Counted from the stretch's first letter, positions 35,988 through 48,858 are shown. The stretch: DNA of 64,000 nt from an uncultured Bacteroidia bacterium (GCA_903923905.1 CAIXZH010000054.1:1-64000); one strand, 5' to 3'. A program made the numbers and translations. The notes: a model not told the origin generated them from the letters alone.

Positions 35988-36030
35988 ATCTTATCGTATA
36001 TTATTGAATTACAGCAATATGCGATAAGAT
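35988..36030. terminator. Hairpin after the beta-barrel gene
   Basis: The 15-base arm at 35988-36002 and its partner at 36016-36030 match at 14 of 15 positions with a 13-nt loop. It lies 37 bp after the barrel stop. T-richness follows but no clean T tract, so termination is likely but not certain. Confidence 0.55.
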
Positions 36031-36182
36031 ATTTATTTGTGTTTTCAAAATATTTTGAATTGTTTTTTTTCATCTTTTTCAGCTTTTTTTATTACATTTG
36101 CAAACCTCTGAAATTGGCAGCTATTCCCCTTGGGAGTGTGTTGTTTTAGGAAAAATCCGAATTTGTGAGGTCACGGTAATTC

Positions 36183-38205
<2,023 letters not shown>

Positions 38206-38215
38206 ATATTAGTTC

Positions 38216-38258
38216 GTGAGCGGGTGACGGTTAAAGTCCTTGACAGTCACCCACTCAC
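38216..38258 (+). terminator. Hairpin after gyrB
   Basis: GTGAGCGGGTGAC (38216-38228) pairs with GTCACCCACTCAC (38246-38258) at 12 of 13 positions around a 17-nt loop. It lies 11 bp after the gyrB stop and directly before the 15-bp tandem array. It lacks a T tract. Confidence 0.5.
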
Positions 38259-38267
38259 TTGACCAGA

Positions 38268-38327
38268 GTCTAACAGCCTCCGGTCTAACGGCCTACAGTC
38301 TAACAGCCTACAGTCTAACAGCCTATT
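38268..38327. repeat. Four tandem 15-bp repeats between gyrB and the LOG gene
   Basis: Units GTCTAACAGCCTCCG, GTCTAACGGCCTACA, GTCTAACAGCCTACA and GTCTAACAGCCTATT run without gaps. They end ten bases before the next ATG, so the array occupies the leader or ribosome-binding area of the LOG gene. Confidence 0.85.
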
Positions 38328-38336
38328 GAGCTACCC

Positions 38337-38927
38337 ATGAATATCTGCGTTTTCTGTTCATCCAGCAATGCCATTCCTGAATCTTATTTTCAGGAAGCAC
38401 AGGAGCTAGGGAAACTTATCGGAGAAAATCATCACTCCGTTGTCTATGGAGGAGCAACGGTCGGGCTAATGCATACCGTTGCTGAGTCTGCCAGGCAGGC
38501 AGGTGCCATTTCAATTGGAATTATACCCGAATCAATTCACTGCATGAGACTTTCCTCGCCCCGGGATCATGAGCAGATCATTACTCCAAATATGCGCGAC
38601 CGGAAATATTTGATGCGCAAACGCTCTGATGCTTTTATTGCACTTCCCGGAGGATTTGGTACACTCGAAGAAATTCTTGAAGTAATTACCCTTAAACAGC
38701 TGCAATACCACCAAAAGCCGATTGTGTTCATCAATACGAATGGATTTTTCAATGCGCTGATTGAACAATTTGAAAGAGCCTACCGGGAATCGTTTTCAAA
38801 GGAAGAATATAAATCGACTTATTTTATCGCTGCAAACTCAATGGAGGCGATTGACTATATTCAAAATTACCAGTACACTGAGCTGACTACCAAATGGTTT
38901 GACGTCACTGGGCCTTCAAAGTTCTGA
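38337..38927 (+). CDS. LOG-family (TIGR00730) nucleotide phosphoribohydrolase
   Basis: Cytokinin-riboside-5-phosphate phosphoribohydrolase-like protein that cleaves the N-glycosidic bond of AMP-type nucleotides. The 196-residue product has the Rossmann start CVFCSSSNAIP, YGGATVGLM, and the catalytic/substrate motif PGGFGTLEEI preceded by RKYLMRKRSDAF. It stands between gyrB and the alpha-2-macroglobulin gene and seems monocistronic. Confidence 0.92.
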   Translation: MNICVFCSSSNAIPESYFQEAQELGKLIGENHHSVVYGGATVGLMHTVAESARQAGAISIGIIPESIHCMRLSSPRDHEQIITPNMRDRKYLMRKRSDAFIALPGGFGTLEEILEVITLKQLQYHQKPIVFINTNGFFNALIEQFERAYRESFSKEEYKSTYFIAANSMEAIDYIQNYQYTELTTKWFDVTGPSKF

Positions 38928-39062
38928 TTCTCCTGATAACTGCTTATTTCATATTAATTATCTTCAATAAATACTTTGAGGATGTCCTTCGAATTGATAT
39001 ATTTGGAATTGATTTAGAGTGTATTATTCCATTTTTGTGCTCATTTCTAACCTGTATATCTT

Positions 39063-42000
39063 ATGAACCGATCCCTCACCTTATGTCTGTTACTTTGTTA
39101 TTGCACAGTACTAATCTCATGTCATACTCCTGCCAGGAAAACTGTTACACGTATTCTGCCATTTTCTGAATACATCTCCTCCTATACTTCCGGATTGATT
39201 GGAATTAACGAAGATATTCGGATAAACCTGAATTCTACCCCAAACCAGGCTAGCAGGGATCAGATCCCGTCGGATTTGATACAGCTTGATCGGGGGGTTT
39301 CGGGTAAAACGGTACTTTCCGAAGGTCATATCCTTAGTTTTCATCCTGATAAGCCACTTCAATCCGGACAAGTCTATCAGGTAATCTTTAAACTTGGAAA
39401 GATTGCGACAGTACCTGAAATACTTCAGCAATTTGAATTTCAAATAAAGACCATGGAGGCTGATTTTTCAGTTAGTATCGATGGAATCAGGAGTTTCATG
39501 GTAAATGGATCCATTAAAACTGAGATTTCAGGATCAGTCACAACCAGCGATGTGTTTGATGAGGAAAAGGTAGAACGCCTGATCACCGGAAATCAAAATG
39601 GGAGCATGCTTCCGGTTAGGTGGAAATATAAGGCAAACCGGATTGATCATCAGTTTACAATCGAGCAAGTGAAGCGATCAGAAAATCCCGATAAGGTTTT
39701 GATTAGCTGGAATGGGAAATCGGTTAAAGCTGAGCGTGAAGGGAAACAGGAAATCGCAATACCCGCATCCGGTGATTTTAGCCTGTTGGAAAGTAAATCT
39801 TTTGCAGGATCAGCTCCCTATATTGAACTGAATTTTTCTGACCCTTTGGATCCTAATCAGGAAACAGAAGGATTATTCAGTATGCAGGGTATTGAATTTG
39901 AAGTCTCTGTTGAGGACAATAAAGTGAGACTCATCCCCCGGCAGGAGGTTACAGGGAAACGTGATCTGGAAATCTTTAGTGGGTTGAAGAATTATGCGGG
40001 GAACAGGTTAGGGGCCAATAAAGTGGTTACATTGTCACTGCAATCTGAGAACCCGGCAATCCGGTTTATCGGTAAGGGGAATATCATACCATCTACTGAC
40101 GGATTGGTTATCCCTTTTGAATCGGTGAACCTCAGTGCTGTGGATGTAAAAATCATTAAGATCTTTTCAAACAATTATCATCAGTTCTTCCAATCAAACA
40201 ATCTTGATGAGAATAATTCACTCAGAAATGTCGGACGGCCAGTATACAGGGGAGTGCTTCCGCTGACAGGCATCCATGCCGGGGTTTTAAACAAATGGAG
40301 TTCTTACAGTTTTAAGATCAATGATCTGATCAAAGTTGAGGCCGGGGCTATTTATCAGATAGAGCTTTCCATGCGACCAGAGTATTCACTTTACCCCTGT
40401 AGTGATGATGCTAAGATTAAGAATATTAAGCGAAAAGATAAAGTTAAGGGTGATGAGCAATGGCTTTCCGGTTCCTATACGGATGAAGAAGAATACCAGA
40501 ACGAATATGAAGGAGAAGGGTATGATTGGCAAAGCAGGAATAATCCGTGCACCCTCTCTTATTTTATCCAGAACAGAAATGTTTCGAAAAATGTAATCGC
40601 TTCGAACATCGGTTTGATTGCCAAACGTGGGATAGATAACCAGTTATTAGTGGTTTCAACGAATCTTTTATCCGCTCAACCCCAATCCGGAACCGAAATT
40701 ACTGTTTTCGATTACCAGTCGCAGGTTATTGCAACCGGAAAAACGAATGAGGAGGGTGTGAGTCAGTTGACATTGAGCAGGACTCCATTCCTGATTGTAG
40801 CAAAGAGTGGAAGTGATATTGGTTATCTGAAGATTAGCGATGAGGTCTCTTTGCAACTCAGTCGTTTTGATGTTGGAGGCAGCGAGTTACAGAAAGGTAT
40901 AAAGGGGTTCCTGTACGGTGATCGGGGAGTTTGGCGTCCTGGCGATTCCTTGTTTGTTTCCTTAATTATTGAAGACAAACTCAATAAGTTAGCTCCCAAT
41001 CATCCGGTTGTTTTCGAGTTATATACTCCTACAGAGCAACTCGATCAAAAAATAGTATTGCCGCTTAACGGGAATATTACCACCTTAAAAACAGTTACAA
41101 AAACTGAAGCCCCAACCGGTAACTGGCGTTTGGTTGCCAGAGTTGGAGAAGCTGAATTTACAAAACGAATCAGGATTGAAACGGTAAAACCCAACCGGCT
41201 TAAATTACAGCTCAATACACCTGCAGAACCTTTGCTGGCCGGTAACAGAAATCAGGTTGCAACACTTAATGCCAAATGGCTTCATGGGGCTCCGGCAAAT
41301 TCAATGAAAGCCAAGATTGATGTTTTGCTCAAAAAAGTCACCACAATTTTTCCTAAATATTCGAATTATATCTTTGATAGTCAGATAGTTAAGTTCGAAT
41401 CTACAGAACAGACAATTTTTGATGGTAAACTGAATGAAAATGGAGACGTCAGCTTACCGCTTAATTTTGGAGCAATGAGTAATGCCCCGGGGAAACTTGA
41501 AGCTATTTTTACAACGCGTGTATTTGAACCGGGTGGCGATCTTAGTATTTCTCAATTCAATAAACAGGTTTCCCCTTTTCCTAAATATGTTGGAATCAGA
41601 TTCCCGGATGAAGATCCCCACCGTTCAATGCTCACCTCCGGAAATGAGAACGAAATGGACCTGGTGGTGCTCGATCCTTCGGGGAACCCAACCGAATCAC
41701 CGGTCGATATCTCTGTTTATAAGATTAATTGGCGCTGGTGGTGGGATGCCTCTGAAGATTATCTGGCCAATTTTGTGACCAAGGAGCATTATAAATCGGT
41801 ACTGACCCGAAAATTAACAACCATATCCGGGAAAGCCGTATTAAAATTCACCATAGCAAATGAAAATTGGGGTCGATATCTTTTTATTGCAAAGCTTCCG
41901 GATGGTCATAGCGTTTCGAAAATTGTTTATCTCGACTGGCCATACGGGAGTTCTGCCGGTCAGCAGGGTGGAGCAACCATGCTGAGTTTTTCTGCCGACA

Positions 42001-44567
42001 AGGAGAAATATAAAGTGGGAGAGGAGATCTCAGTAAGCTTTCCAAGCTCACAGGATGGGAAAGCTTTTGTTACCATTGAGAATGGATCGACAATCCTGGA
42101 CAAATTCTGGACAGATACCAAATCGGGTCAAACCCGGGTAAGTTTCAGGGCGAAACCCCAAATGGCTCCCAATATCTATTTATCCATTATTTATCTCTCA
42201 CCACATGGACAAACTGTCAATGATCGTCCGATTCGTCTTTACGGAGTGATTCCCATAAGCGTGGAAAATCCCGAGACACACCTTTTGCCAGTGGTGAAAC
42301 TGCCTGATGAACTTCGGTCACAGCAACCTTTTACCGTTGAGGTGAGCGAGAAAAACGGTTTGGCGATGAATTATACGCTGGCTATCGTTGACGAGGGGCT
42401 GCTCGATATTACCGGATATAAAACGCCTGATCCATGGAATACTTTTTTTGCCAGAGAAGCACTAGGGGTAAAAACCTGGGATTTATTTGATTTTGTCCTG
42501 GGAGCATTTGGAGGTAAATTGGAAAAGCTGTTTGCAATAGGTGGAAGTGATCAATTACCCGATCCTTCCAAACAGAAAGCACAGCGGTTTAAACCAGTTG
42601 TCCGGTTTATAGGGCCTTTCTCACTCGAAAGAAATGGAAGACAACGACATACGATAGTCTTACCTCAATATACCGGATCGGTTCGGCTGATGGTAGTCAG
42701 TGCCTCGGACAATGCATATGGTTCTACTGAGAAGACTGTACCGGTTCGCGATCCGTTGATGATCGTGGCAACGGTACCCCGTGTGATTGGAATAAATGAA
42801 ATCTTTGAATTGCCTGTTTCCGTATTTGTACAGGGGAATACCCTAAAGGATGTTGGGGTTTCTGTAAATACCAATTCCCTGCTTTCAGTTATTGAAAACA
42901 ACAAACTGGATATCAAATTTGCCGGTCCGGATGAAAAGGATGTGAAATTTAGTCTTAAAACAGGAAATAAAACAGGGAAAGGGATCATTGAAATTACGGC
43001 TCATTCTTCCAAAGAGAAAGCAGTTTACAGAGTCGAAGTCGAAGTCCGAAATCCAAATCCGACAATAGTGACCAGTGAAACATATCTTGTTAAAGGAGCT
43101 CAGAATAAAGAATTTGTACTGCTTTCTCCCGGATCAGGCGGAACCGGTTCTACCTCGGTCGAAGTTTCATCAGTACCTCCTATGAATCTTGGAAAACGAC
43201 TAGATTACCTGATTAATTATCCGCATGGGTGTGTTGAGCAAACCGTTTCAGCTGCATTTGCGCAACTGCTAATCAATCAGTTTACGGCTCTTGATCTGAA
43301 GCAAAAAGATGAGGTTGAATCAAATATAAAGGCAGGAATCGATAATCTTCGGAAATTTCAGTTGGCTGACGGAGGTTTTACTTATTGGCCGGGGAATAAT
43401 TACCCGTCACTCTGGGGAACTTCATGGGCCGGCAATTTTATGGTCGAAGCTGAAAATTTCGGTTTTGTTGTCCCGCCAGATGTCAAAAAAAGGTGGCTGA
43501 ATTTCCAGCGAAATGCCGCAAATTACTGGCACAGGGAGGTTAGTGACCGTGGATTGATTCTCGATCAGGCTTACCGGCTTTATACTCTGGCATTGGCAAA
43601 TGCTCCGGCTATCGGTGCGATGAACCGACTGAGGGAAACCCCTGATTTGCCACTGGAAGCCCGTTGGGAACTGGCAGCTGCCTATGTGATGATTTCCAGA
43701 CCTGAAGTTGCAGATCAACTCGTGGATATGACCAAACTGGAACCTTCAGTATATCAGAACGAAGGAGTTACTTTCGGTTCCTCCCTGCGTGATCAGGCCA
43801 TACTGCTTGAAACATTAACGCTGATGAAGAAAAAGACAGAGGCATTTAGTGTTGCAAAATCCATTTCCTCTGCGCTATGCAGCGACCAGTGGATGAGTAC
43901 ACAAACAACAGCAAATTGTATATTGGCTATGGCACGATTTGCCGGGAAAGCAAATAAACCCAACGGTCAGAATAAGTTCAGACTGACTGTGAATGGAAAA
44001 CCGGAAGATATCTCAATCGATAAAATGACCTACAGCAAACAGTTCCCGGGTTTTGAAGGCAAATTGTCACTCAATATCGAAAATCAATCAGCCTCTGACC
44101 TGTATGTTACCGTAGTTCAAAGGGGTATTCCTCAAAATGTGAATGTTCCGGCCAGGCAAAACGGGATTAAACTTGATGTTGTCTACCTTAAATCCGATGG
44201 AAACCCGGTGGACGTAACCAATATTCCCAAAGGATCTGATTTCACCGCTGTGGTCAGAGTTAAAAATAATAGTTTTGGTGAAGTTGACAATTTGGCACTT
44301 ACCCAGATCTTTCCATCCGGATGGGAGATCTTGAATGAACGGCTGTTTGGCAGCGAAACAGCAGCGCGGTTTAATTACCGGGATATTCGGGATGACCGGG
44401 TGTTTACCTATTTTGGTCTGAAAATGAATGAGCAGAAAGAGTTCAGGGTTAAGCTGAATGCAACCTATTCAGGTACCTATTTTCTGCCGCCTGTCCAGGT
44501 TGAGGCGATGTACAACAATACTGTTTCAGCGAATGATACGGGAATGAAGGTAGTTGTAGGAAAATAA
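39063..44567 (+). CDS. Bacterial alpha-2-macroglobulin lipoprotein
   Basis: Periplasmic protease trap that guards the envelope. The 1834-residue protein has a lipoprotein signal peptide with lipobox LISC (Cys20). A series of MG-type beta domains follows, and the thioester site is GCVEQT with Cys1390 and the paired Gln, inside an alpha/alpha toroid region (FQLADGGFTYWPGNN). The C-terminal receptor-like domain follows. The intact CxEQ shows that covalent trapping is retained. pbpC begins 4 bp downstream, the classical A2M-PBP1C pairing in which the trap protects a cell-wall repair synthase. Confidence 0.93.
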   Translation: MNRSLTLCLLLCYCTVLISCHTPARKTVTRILPFSEYISSYTSGLIGINEDIRINLNSTPNQASRDQIPSDLIQLDRGVSGKTVLSEGHILSFHPDKPLQSGQVYQVIFKLGKIATVPEILQQFEFQIKTMEADFSVSIDGIRSFMVNGSIKTEISGSVTTSDVFDEEKVERLITGNQNGSMLPVRWKYKANRIDHQFTIEQVKRSENPDKVLISWNGKSVKAEREGKQEIAIPASGDFSLLESKSFAGSAPYIELNFSDPLDPNQETEGLFSMQGIEFEVSVEDNKVRLIPRQEVTGKRDLEIFSGLKNYAGNRLGANKVVTLSLQSENPAIRFIGKGNIIPSTDGLVIPFESVNLSAVDVKIIKIFSNNYHQFFQSNNLDENNSLRNVGRPVYRGVLPLTGIHAGVLNKWSSYSFKINDLIKVEAGAIYQIELSMRPEYSLYPCSDDAKIKNIKRKDKVKGDEQWLSGSYTDEEEYQNEYEGEGYDWQSRNNPCTLSYFIQNRNVSKNVIASNIGLIAKRGIDNQLLVVSTNLLSAQPQSGTEITVFDYQSQVIATGKTNEEGVSQLTLSRTPFLIVAKSGSDIGYLKISDEVSLQLSRFDVGGSELQKGIKGFLYGDRGVWRPGDSLFVSLIIEDKLNKLAPNHPVVFELYTPTEQLDQKIVLPLNGNITTLKTVTKTEAPTGNWRLVARVGEAEFTKRIRIETVKPNRLKLQLNTPAEPLLAGNRNQVATLNAKWLHGAPANSMKAKIDVLLKKVTTIFPKYSNYIFDSQIVKFESTEQTIFDGKLNENGDVSLPLNFGAMSNAPGKLEAIFTTRVFEPGGDLSISQFNKQVSPFPKYVGIRFPDEDPHRSMLTSGNENEMDLVVLDPSGNPTESPVDISVYKINWRWWWDASEDYLANFVTKEHYKSVLTRKLTTISGKAVLKFTIANENWGRYLFIAKLPDGHSVSKIVYLDWPYGSSAGQQGGATMLSFSADKEKYKVGEEISVSFPSSQDGKAFVTIENGSTILDKFWTDTKSGQTRVSFRAKPQMAPNIYLSIIYLSPHGQTVNDRPIRLYGVIPISVENPETHLLPVVKLPDELRSQQPFTVEVSEKNGLAMNYTLAIVDEGLLDITGYKTPDPWNTFFAREALGVKTWDLFDFVLGAFGGKLEKLFAIGGSDQLPDPSKQKAQRFKPVVRFIGPFSLERNGRQRHTIVLPQYTGSVRLMVVSASDNAYGSTEKTVPVRDPLMIVATVPRVIGINEIFELPVSVFVQGNTLKDVGVSVNTNSLLSVIENNKLDIKFAGPDEKDVKFSLKTGNKTGKGIIEITAHSSKEKAVYRVEVEVRNPNPTIVTSETYLVKGAQNKEFVLLSPGSGGTGSTSVEVSSVPPMNLGKRLDYLINYPHGCVEQTVSAAFAQLLINQFTALDLKQKDEVESNIKAGIDNLRKFQLADGGFTYWPGNNYPSLWGTSWAGNFMVEAENFGFVVPPDVKKRWLNFQRNAANYWHREVSDRGLILDQAYRLYTLALANAPAIGAMNRLRETPDLPLEARWELAAAYVMISRPEVADQLVDMTKLEPSVYQNEGVTFGSSLRDQAILLETLTLMKKKTEAFSVAKSISSALCSDQWMSTQTTANCILAMARFAGKANKPNGQNKFRLTVNGKPEDISIDKMTYSKQFPGFEGKLSLNIENQSASDLYVTVVQRGIPQNVNVPARQNGIKLDVVYLKSDGNPVDVTNIPKGSDFTAVVRVKNNSFGEVDNLALTQIFPSGWEILNERLFGSETAARFNYRDIRDDRVFTYFGLKMNEQKEFRVKLNATYSGTYFLPPVQVEAMYNNTVSANDTGMKVVVGK

Positions 44568-44571
44568 ATCA

Positions 44572-46926
44572 ATGAACTTCTTAACAAGAGAGAAATTTTT
44601 TAAAAAAATCAGTAGGAATAAACTACTTATTGCCGGGATCGCGGCAGTTATCTTGTTTTTGTTTTTGCCTGTTGTTCGTTTTAAGGTGCCATATAGTGTT
44701 GTTATTGAGTCTGATGACGGGATGCTTTTGGGGGCAAAAATTGCGGCCGATGGGCAATGGAGATTCCCTCCGGGAGATTCTGTCCCGGAGAAGTTCAGGA
44801 AATGCATTATTCGTTTCGAAGACCAGAAGTTTTATTATCATCCGGGGGTAGACCCATTTTCACTGATCAGAGCCATGGGCTAGAATTTCCGGGCAGGGAA
44901 AATTGTCAGTGGAGCAAGCACCTTATCCATGCAGGTGGTGCGACTTTCCCGGAGAGGAGGGAAGCGAACAATCCTGGAAAAAATTCTTGAAATTGCACTG
45001 ACTCTGCGATTGGAGTTATCCACCTCGAAAAATAAAATCCTCTCCTTGTACACTGCGCATGCCCCTTTCGGCGGAAATGTAGTGGGGATCGAGGCTGCAG
45101 CCTGGCGTTATTTTAATTGTTCTGCCGATCAGCTTTCATGGGGCGAATCGGCAGGTCTTGCTGTATTGCCAAATTCCCCCTCCCAGATTTTTCCCGGAAA
45201 GAATGGGGATCAACTTAAACAAAAAAGGAATCGGTTGTTATATAATCTTTTGGATGATCATATCCTGGATCGTATGACCTACGATCTGGCTATCTCCGAA
45301 CCGTTGCCTGGAAAACCTGAACCATTGCCCGATTTAGCCCCTTATCTTTTGAATAAATGCAATGCACAAGCCAAAAAAGCTATTGTAAAGACCACTATTA
45401 ATCGCAGGTTGCAGGAAGCGGCACAACGGATCATTGACATGCAAATGGTTCAGTTGAGAGGTAATCAGATCTATAATGCCGCCTGTGTGGTGGCTGAAGT
45501 TAAAACAGGGAAAATCTTAGCCTATATTGGGAATGCCGGTATCAGCGATTCCCATGGCGGCGCCGTGGATATGGTCGAAGCACGCCGGAGTTCCGGGAGC
45601 ATTTTAAAACCTTTTCTGAATGCTTCAATGCTCGATGGCGGAAAAATGATGCCTAATGCCTTAATGCCCGATATTCCCCTGTATTTTTCAGGATATTCTC
45701 CTCAGAACTATGATTTACAGTTTAGAGGTGCTGTTCCCGCATCGGTTGCACTGATTCGTTCCCTGAACGTTCCGGCTGTTTTTATGCTTAAAAATTATAC
45801 ACCATTCAGGTTCCTTGACATCCTAAAACGGATTGGGCTGACTACATTTAACCAGGACGCGGGGTATTACGGGTTGTCGTTGATTCTTGGAGGGGGTGAA
45901 ACGTCGCTGAAGGAACTTGTATCTGCTTATGGATCAATGGCGAGAGTCCTAAACAGGTATAACAGCAAGGGAGTTTATCATTCCGGTGATTATCATTTGA
46001 TCAGTTTTACACCCGATAAGGAAAAACCAGTTATTCCCGATGGAAAGTTTATTTTTCATGCAGCTTCAATCTGGCAGACTTTTAATACTTTGACAGAATT
46101 GAACCGTCCGGAGGAAGAGGCGGGATGGCAGCAACTCTCATCTTCAGGACGGTTGGCATGGAAAACAGGCACGAGTTTTGGCTATCGTGATGCCTGGGCA
46201 ATTGGGGTCAATCCAGACTATGTAATCGGCGTTTGGGTAGGAAATGCAAACGGAGTGGGTCGTCCCGGGTTGACTGGAGGTACCTCGGCCGCTCCGATCC
46301 TATTTGAAATCAGCTCCTTGCTTAATTCAGACCACTGGTTCGAAAAGCCCCTTTCAGGCATGTTGCCGGTTGCGGTCTGCCGTGAAAGCGGTTACCGGGC
46401 GTCCGTTAACTGTAATGAGACTGATACAATCATGGTTCCTTCCACCTGTCTGAACACTGCTCCCTGTCCTTACCACATTCAGATTCATCTTGATGCAAAC
46501 CGCCAATATCTTGTGAATGCAAAGTGCTACCCACAAGATAAAATAATTAACGAAAGCTGGTTTATTTTGCCCCCGGGAATGGAATATTATTACCGGAAAT
46601 CACATCCCGGTTACCGCACACTTCCAAACTGGATGCCCGGCAGCATTCAGCAGAATGAAATTCAAATGCTGGAACTGATTTATCCCGATGACAGGTTAAT
46701 GGTTTATCTTCCAAAACGCAATGATGGGCATAAAGGAGAAGTCATTTTTCAGGCTGCCCACCGCAGACCCGGAGCTACCCTTTTTTGGCACCTTGATGAA
46801 AATTTTCTGGGCACCACTAACGAGATTCATCAAATGGCTGCCTCGCCTTCACCTGGCTATCACAAGCTGTTGATTCTGGATGAGCTGGGTAACAGCAGCA
46901 GCCGAAGTTTCAAAGTAGTGGAATAA
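44572..46926 (+). pseudogene. pbpC: Penicillin-binding protein 1C, interrupted by an in-frame TAG at codon 104
   Basis: The reading frame is continuous across 784 codons apart from TAG at 44881-44883. Before it: a membrane anchor (about 18-36) and the GT51 start RFEDQKFYYHPGVDP with catalytic Glu83. After it: VSGASTLSMQ of the transglycosylase, a transpeptidase domain with Ser343/Lys346 in SGSILKP and the KTGTSFG box, and the C-terminal PBP1C domain. In PBP1C proteins the stop position is normally Gln (the RAxxQN motif), so one CAG-to-TAG change explains it. An internal Met at 44929 could start a product lacking anchor and catalytic Glu. It pairs with the A2M gene 4 bp upstream. Loss of function, a polymorphism or a sequencing error are all possible. 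Confidence 0.88.
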
Positions 46927-47035
46927 CTTCTTACCTGTTTATTTTGAGTTTAAATCTCAATTGGTATATCGGTTTTTAGTAAACCATCCAACGCGGTTTA
47001 ATGAATTTCCTTCGATTCAAGTAACGGTAAGTTCC

Positions 47036-47404
47036 CTATTTCTTAAACATAAAATAAACTGCCAATACTAAAAACACAAAACCAATGAGATGGTTTATCC
47101 GGAACGATTCTGTTTTGAATACTACGAGAGAAAAAACAACAAATACCGTCAGTGTAATAACCTCCTGGATCACCTTTAATTCCATTAATGAGAATGGACC
47201 GTCATTGCCCTGGAAACCAATCCTGTTGGCCGGGACCTGAAAACAATACTCGAAAAAAGCTATTGCCCAGCTAATTAATATAATGGCAAAAAGACCAAAG
47301 GACTCAACCCATTTTAACTCTCTGAATTTCAGGTGGCCATACCAGGCAAATGTCATAAAGGAATTGGAAAGCACTAATAGCCCAATTGTATATAAGCTCT
47401 TCAT
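47036..47404 (-). CDS. DUF486/DMT-like small membrane protein
   Basis: A 122-residue membrane protein with four hydrophobic segments. MKSLYTIGLLVLSNSFMTFAWYGHLK, WAIAFFEYCFQVPANRIG and the conserved LKVIQEVITLTVFVVFS match the DUF486 (drug/metabolite transporter-like) family. The Met at 47404 is preferred over the one at 47473 because the family starts there and has about this length. It is convergent with pbpC. Function of the family is not known. Confidence 0.82.
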   Translation of the reverse strand: MKSLYTIGLLVLSNSFMTFAWYGHLKFRELKWVESFGLFAIILISWAIAFFEYCFQVPANRIGFQGNDGPFSLMELKVIQEVITLTVFVVFSLVVFKTESFRINHLIGFVFLVLAVYFMFKK

Positions 47405-47616
47405 TATCTGATTTATAAAAATTAACGGGAGTAAAAAACAGCATATGGTTACAGGTTGTAACCGGTTTCGCATTGTTTTAACTCCTTTGAATGCAACATT
47501 AAGGGCGCAAAATTATTCAATTATGAACAGTAAAAACAATCTGAATAGCTGTTCCGCTTCAGTTTTTGTTATCTTTAAATGATAATTGAGGATTAACACT
47601 TAAAAAATTATCTGCC

Positions 47617-48858
47617 ATGAACCATGAAGCCATCCGGATTCCATTGGAAATTCAAATTGGACAAGAGCTGTACCAGCAAATTCAGGGAAAAGTACTCGAA
47701 ACAATTCTGAGGGAAGCGAAAGTAGAGAAAACGGAGAACTACTTTAAAAATATTCTCCAGGGACATAGTTTTAAAGTCAATGAAAAACTCGCTCCTCGCC
47801 TCTATGACAGTTTTATGGATGTGATGAAAAAGCTTGATTTTCGCGAATCAACTGAATTTTTCATTACCAATAATCCTGAATTAAATGCGTTTGCCATCTC
47901 CCGGCTTGAACCGGATGAAAGCCATATTATCAATATTAATTCGGGGCTTATCGATAAAGTGGATGATGATGAGCTGAAATTCATTGTTGGCCACGAAATC
48001 GGACATCTGATCAGCAACAATGCTAATATTGCCCAGTTACTGGATTTTGTCTTTGTGAATCAGGAGGAAACTCCTTTAATGATGCAGCATAAAATTGCAG
48101 TTTGGGATAAATTGTCCGAACTTACGGCAGACCGGTTCGGATTTATGGCATGCGGGAGACTGGATAAAGTGCTCTCTTGCTTCTTCAAGATGGCCTCCGG
48201 TCTTAGTGTAGAACGGCTAAACTTTGATCCGAAAGCTTTCAGCATTGAAAACGAGGAAATTCTAAAATATTTCAAGGAGACAGGTTCGGGTAATTTGCTC
48301 TCCCATCCAATCAATCCGATTCGGATTAAAGCGGTTGAATTGTTTGAAAATTCCGAATTGTACCGAAATCTTCTTGCAGGGGCAGAGATTGGGTACGATA
48401 AGGTGCTGGATGATTCTATCTCAGAGTTAATTCAAAGTTTGATGGTCATCAGCAATTCTCCTTTGAATTATCACCGCACCTGCTTCATTGCTTCGGCTGG
48501 TTTAATTGTTGCTGGTATCGATAAAGCGATAGAACCCGATGAATACAATGCCATTGTTGATGAGCTTTCGGCGTTTACCGTTTTCCCGAAACAAACACTC
48601 AAAGAGATGATTGATGAAAATAAGATCGACCTGTTTTTTGAGAATTCGGTGAATGCTTTATTGGAGATTAATCCCGGGGAGAAAAATATGATGCTTGAAT
48701 ACATGATTAACATTATTATCGCCGATAGTACCATACTGGACAGTGAACTGAATTTTGTCTTCGATTTCGGGGTGAAGCTCGGTTTCGAACGAAAGGAGAT
48801 TGCCCAGATCTTTGCCACATCCATTCAGGAGAAATTTATGCCTAATATTTATTCGTGA
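47617..48858 (+). CDS. M48 metallopeptidase with a C-terminal TerB-like region
   Basis: A 413-residue protein with no signal peptide or membrane segment, so probably cytosolic. The M48 zinc site is HEIGH at 126-130, with the third ligand Glu168 and Asp172 in SELTADRFG. The catalytic domain is small and soluble, unlike membrane HtpX. After about residue 270 comes an all-helical part (CFIASAGLIVAGIDKAIEPDE, then IIIADSTILDSELNFVF). It has two acidic loops that look like the metal-binding D/E repeats of TerB-type domains. The fusion suggests a stress-linked protease; substrate unknown. Confidence 0.8.
   Translation: MNHEAIRIPLEIQIGQELYQQIQGKVLETILREAKVEKTENYFKNILQGHSFKVNEKLAPRLYDSFMDVMKKLDFRESTEFFITNNPELNAFAISRLEPDESHIININSGLIDKVDDDELKFIVGHEIGHLISNNANIAQLLDFVFVNQEETPLMMQHKIAVWDKLSELTADRFGFMACGRLDKVLSCFFKMASGLSVERLNFDPKAFSIENEEILKYFKETGSGNLLSHPINPIRIKAVELFENSELYRNLLAGAEIGYDKVLDDSISELIQSLMVISNSPLNYHRTCFIASAGLIVAGIDKAIEPDEYNAIVDELSAFTVFPKQTLKEMIDENKIDLFFENSVNALLEINPGEKNMMLEYMINIIIADSTILDSELNFVFDFGVKLGFERKEIAQIFATSIQEKFMPNIYS

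Noticed and set aside
38268-38327. Could the regular repeats be a CRISPR array?
   Set aside because: Units are 15 bp and contiguous with no spacers, and no cas gene is near.
44881-44883. Programmed readthrough or pyrrolysine at the pbpC amber codon
   Set aside because: No pylT or special context is seen and Bacteroidota use the standard code; a point change at a conserved Gln codon is simpler.
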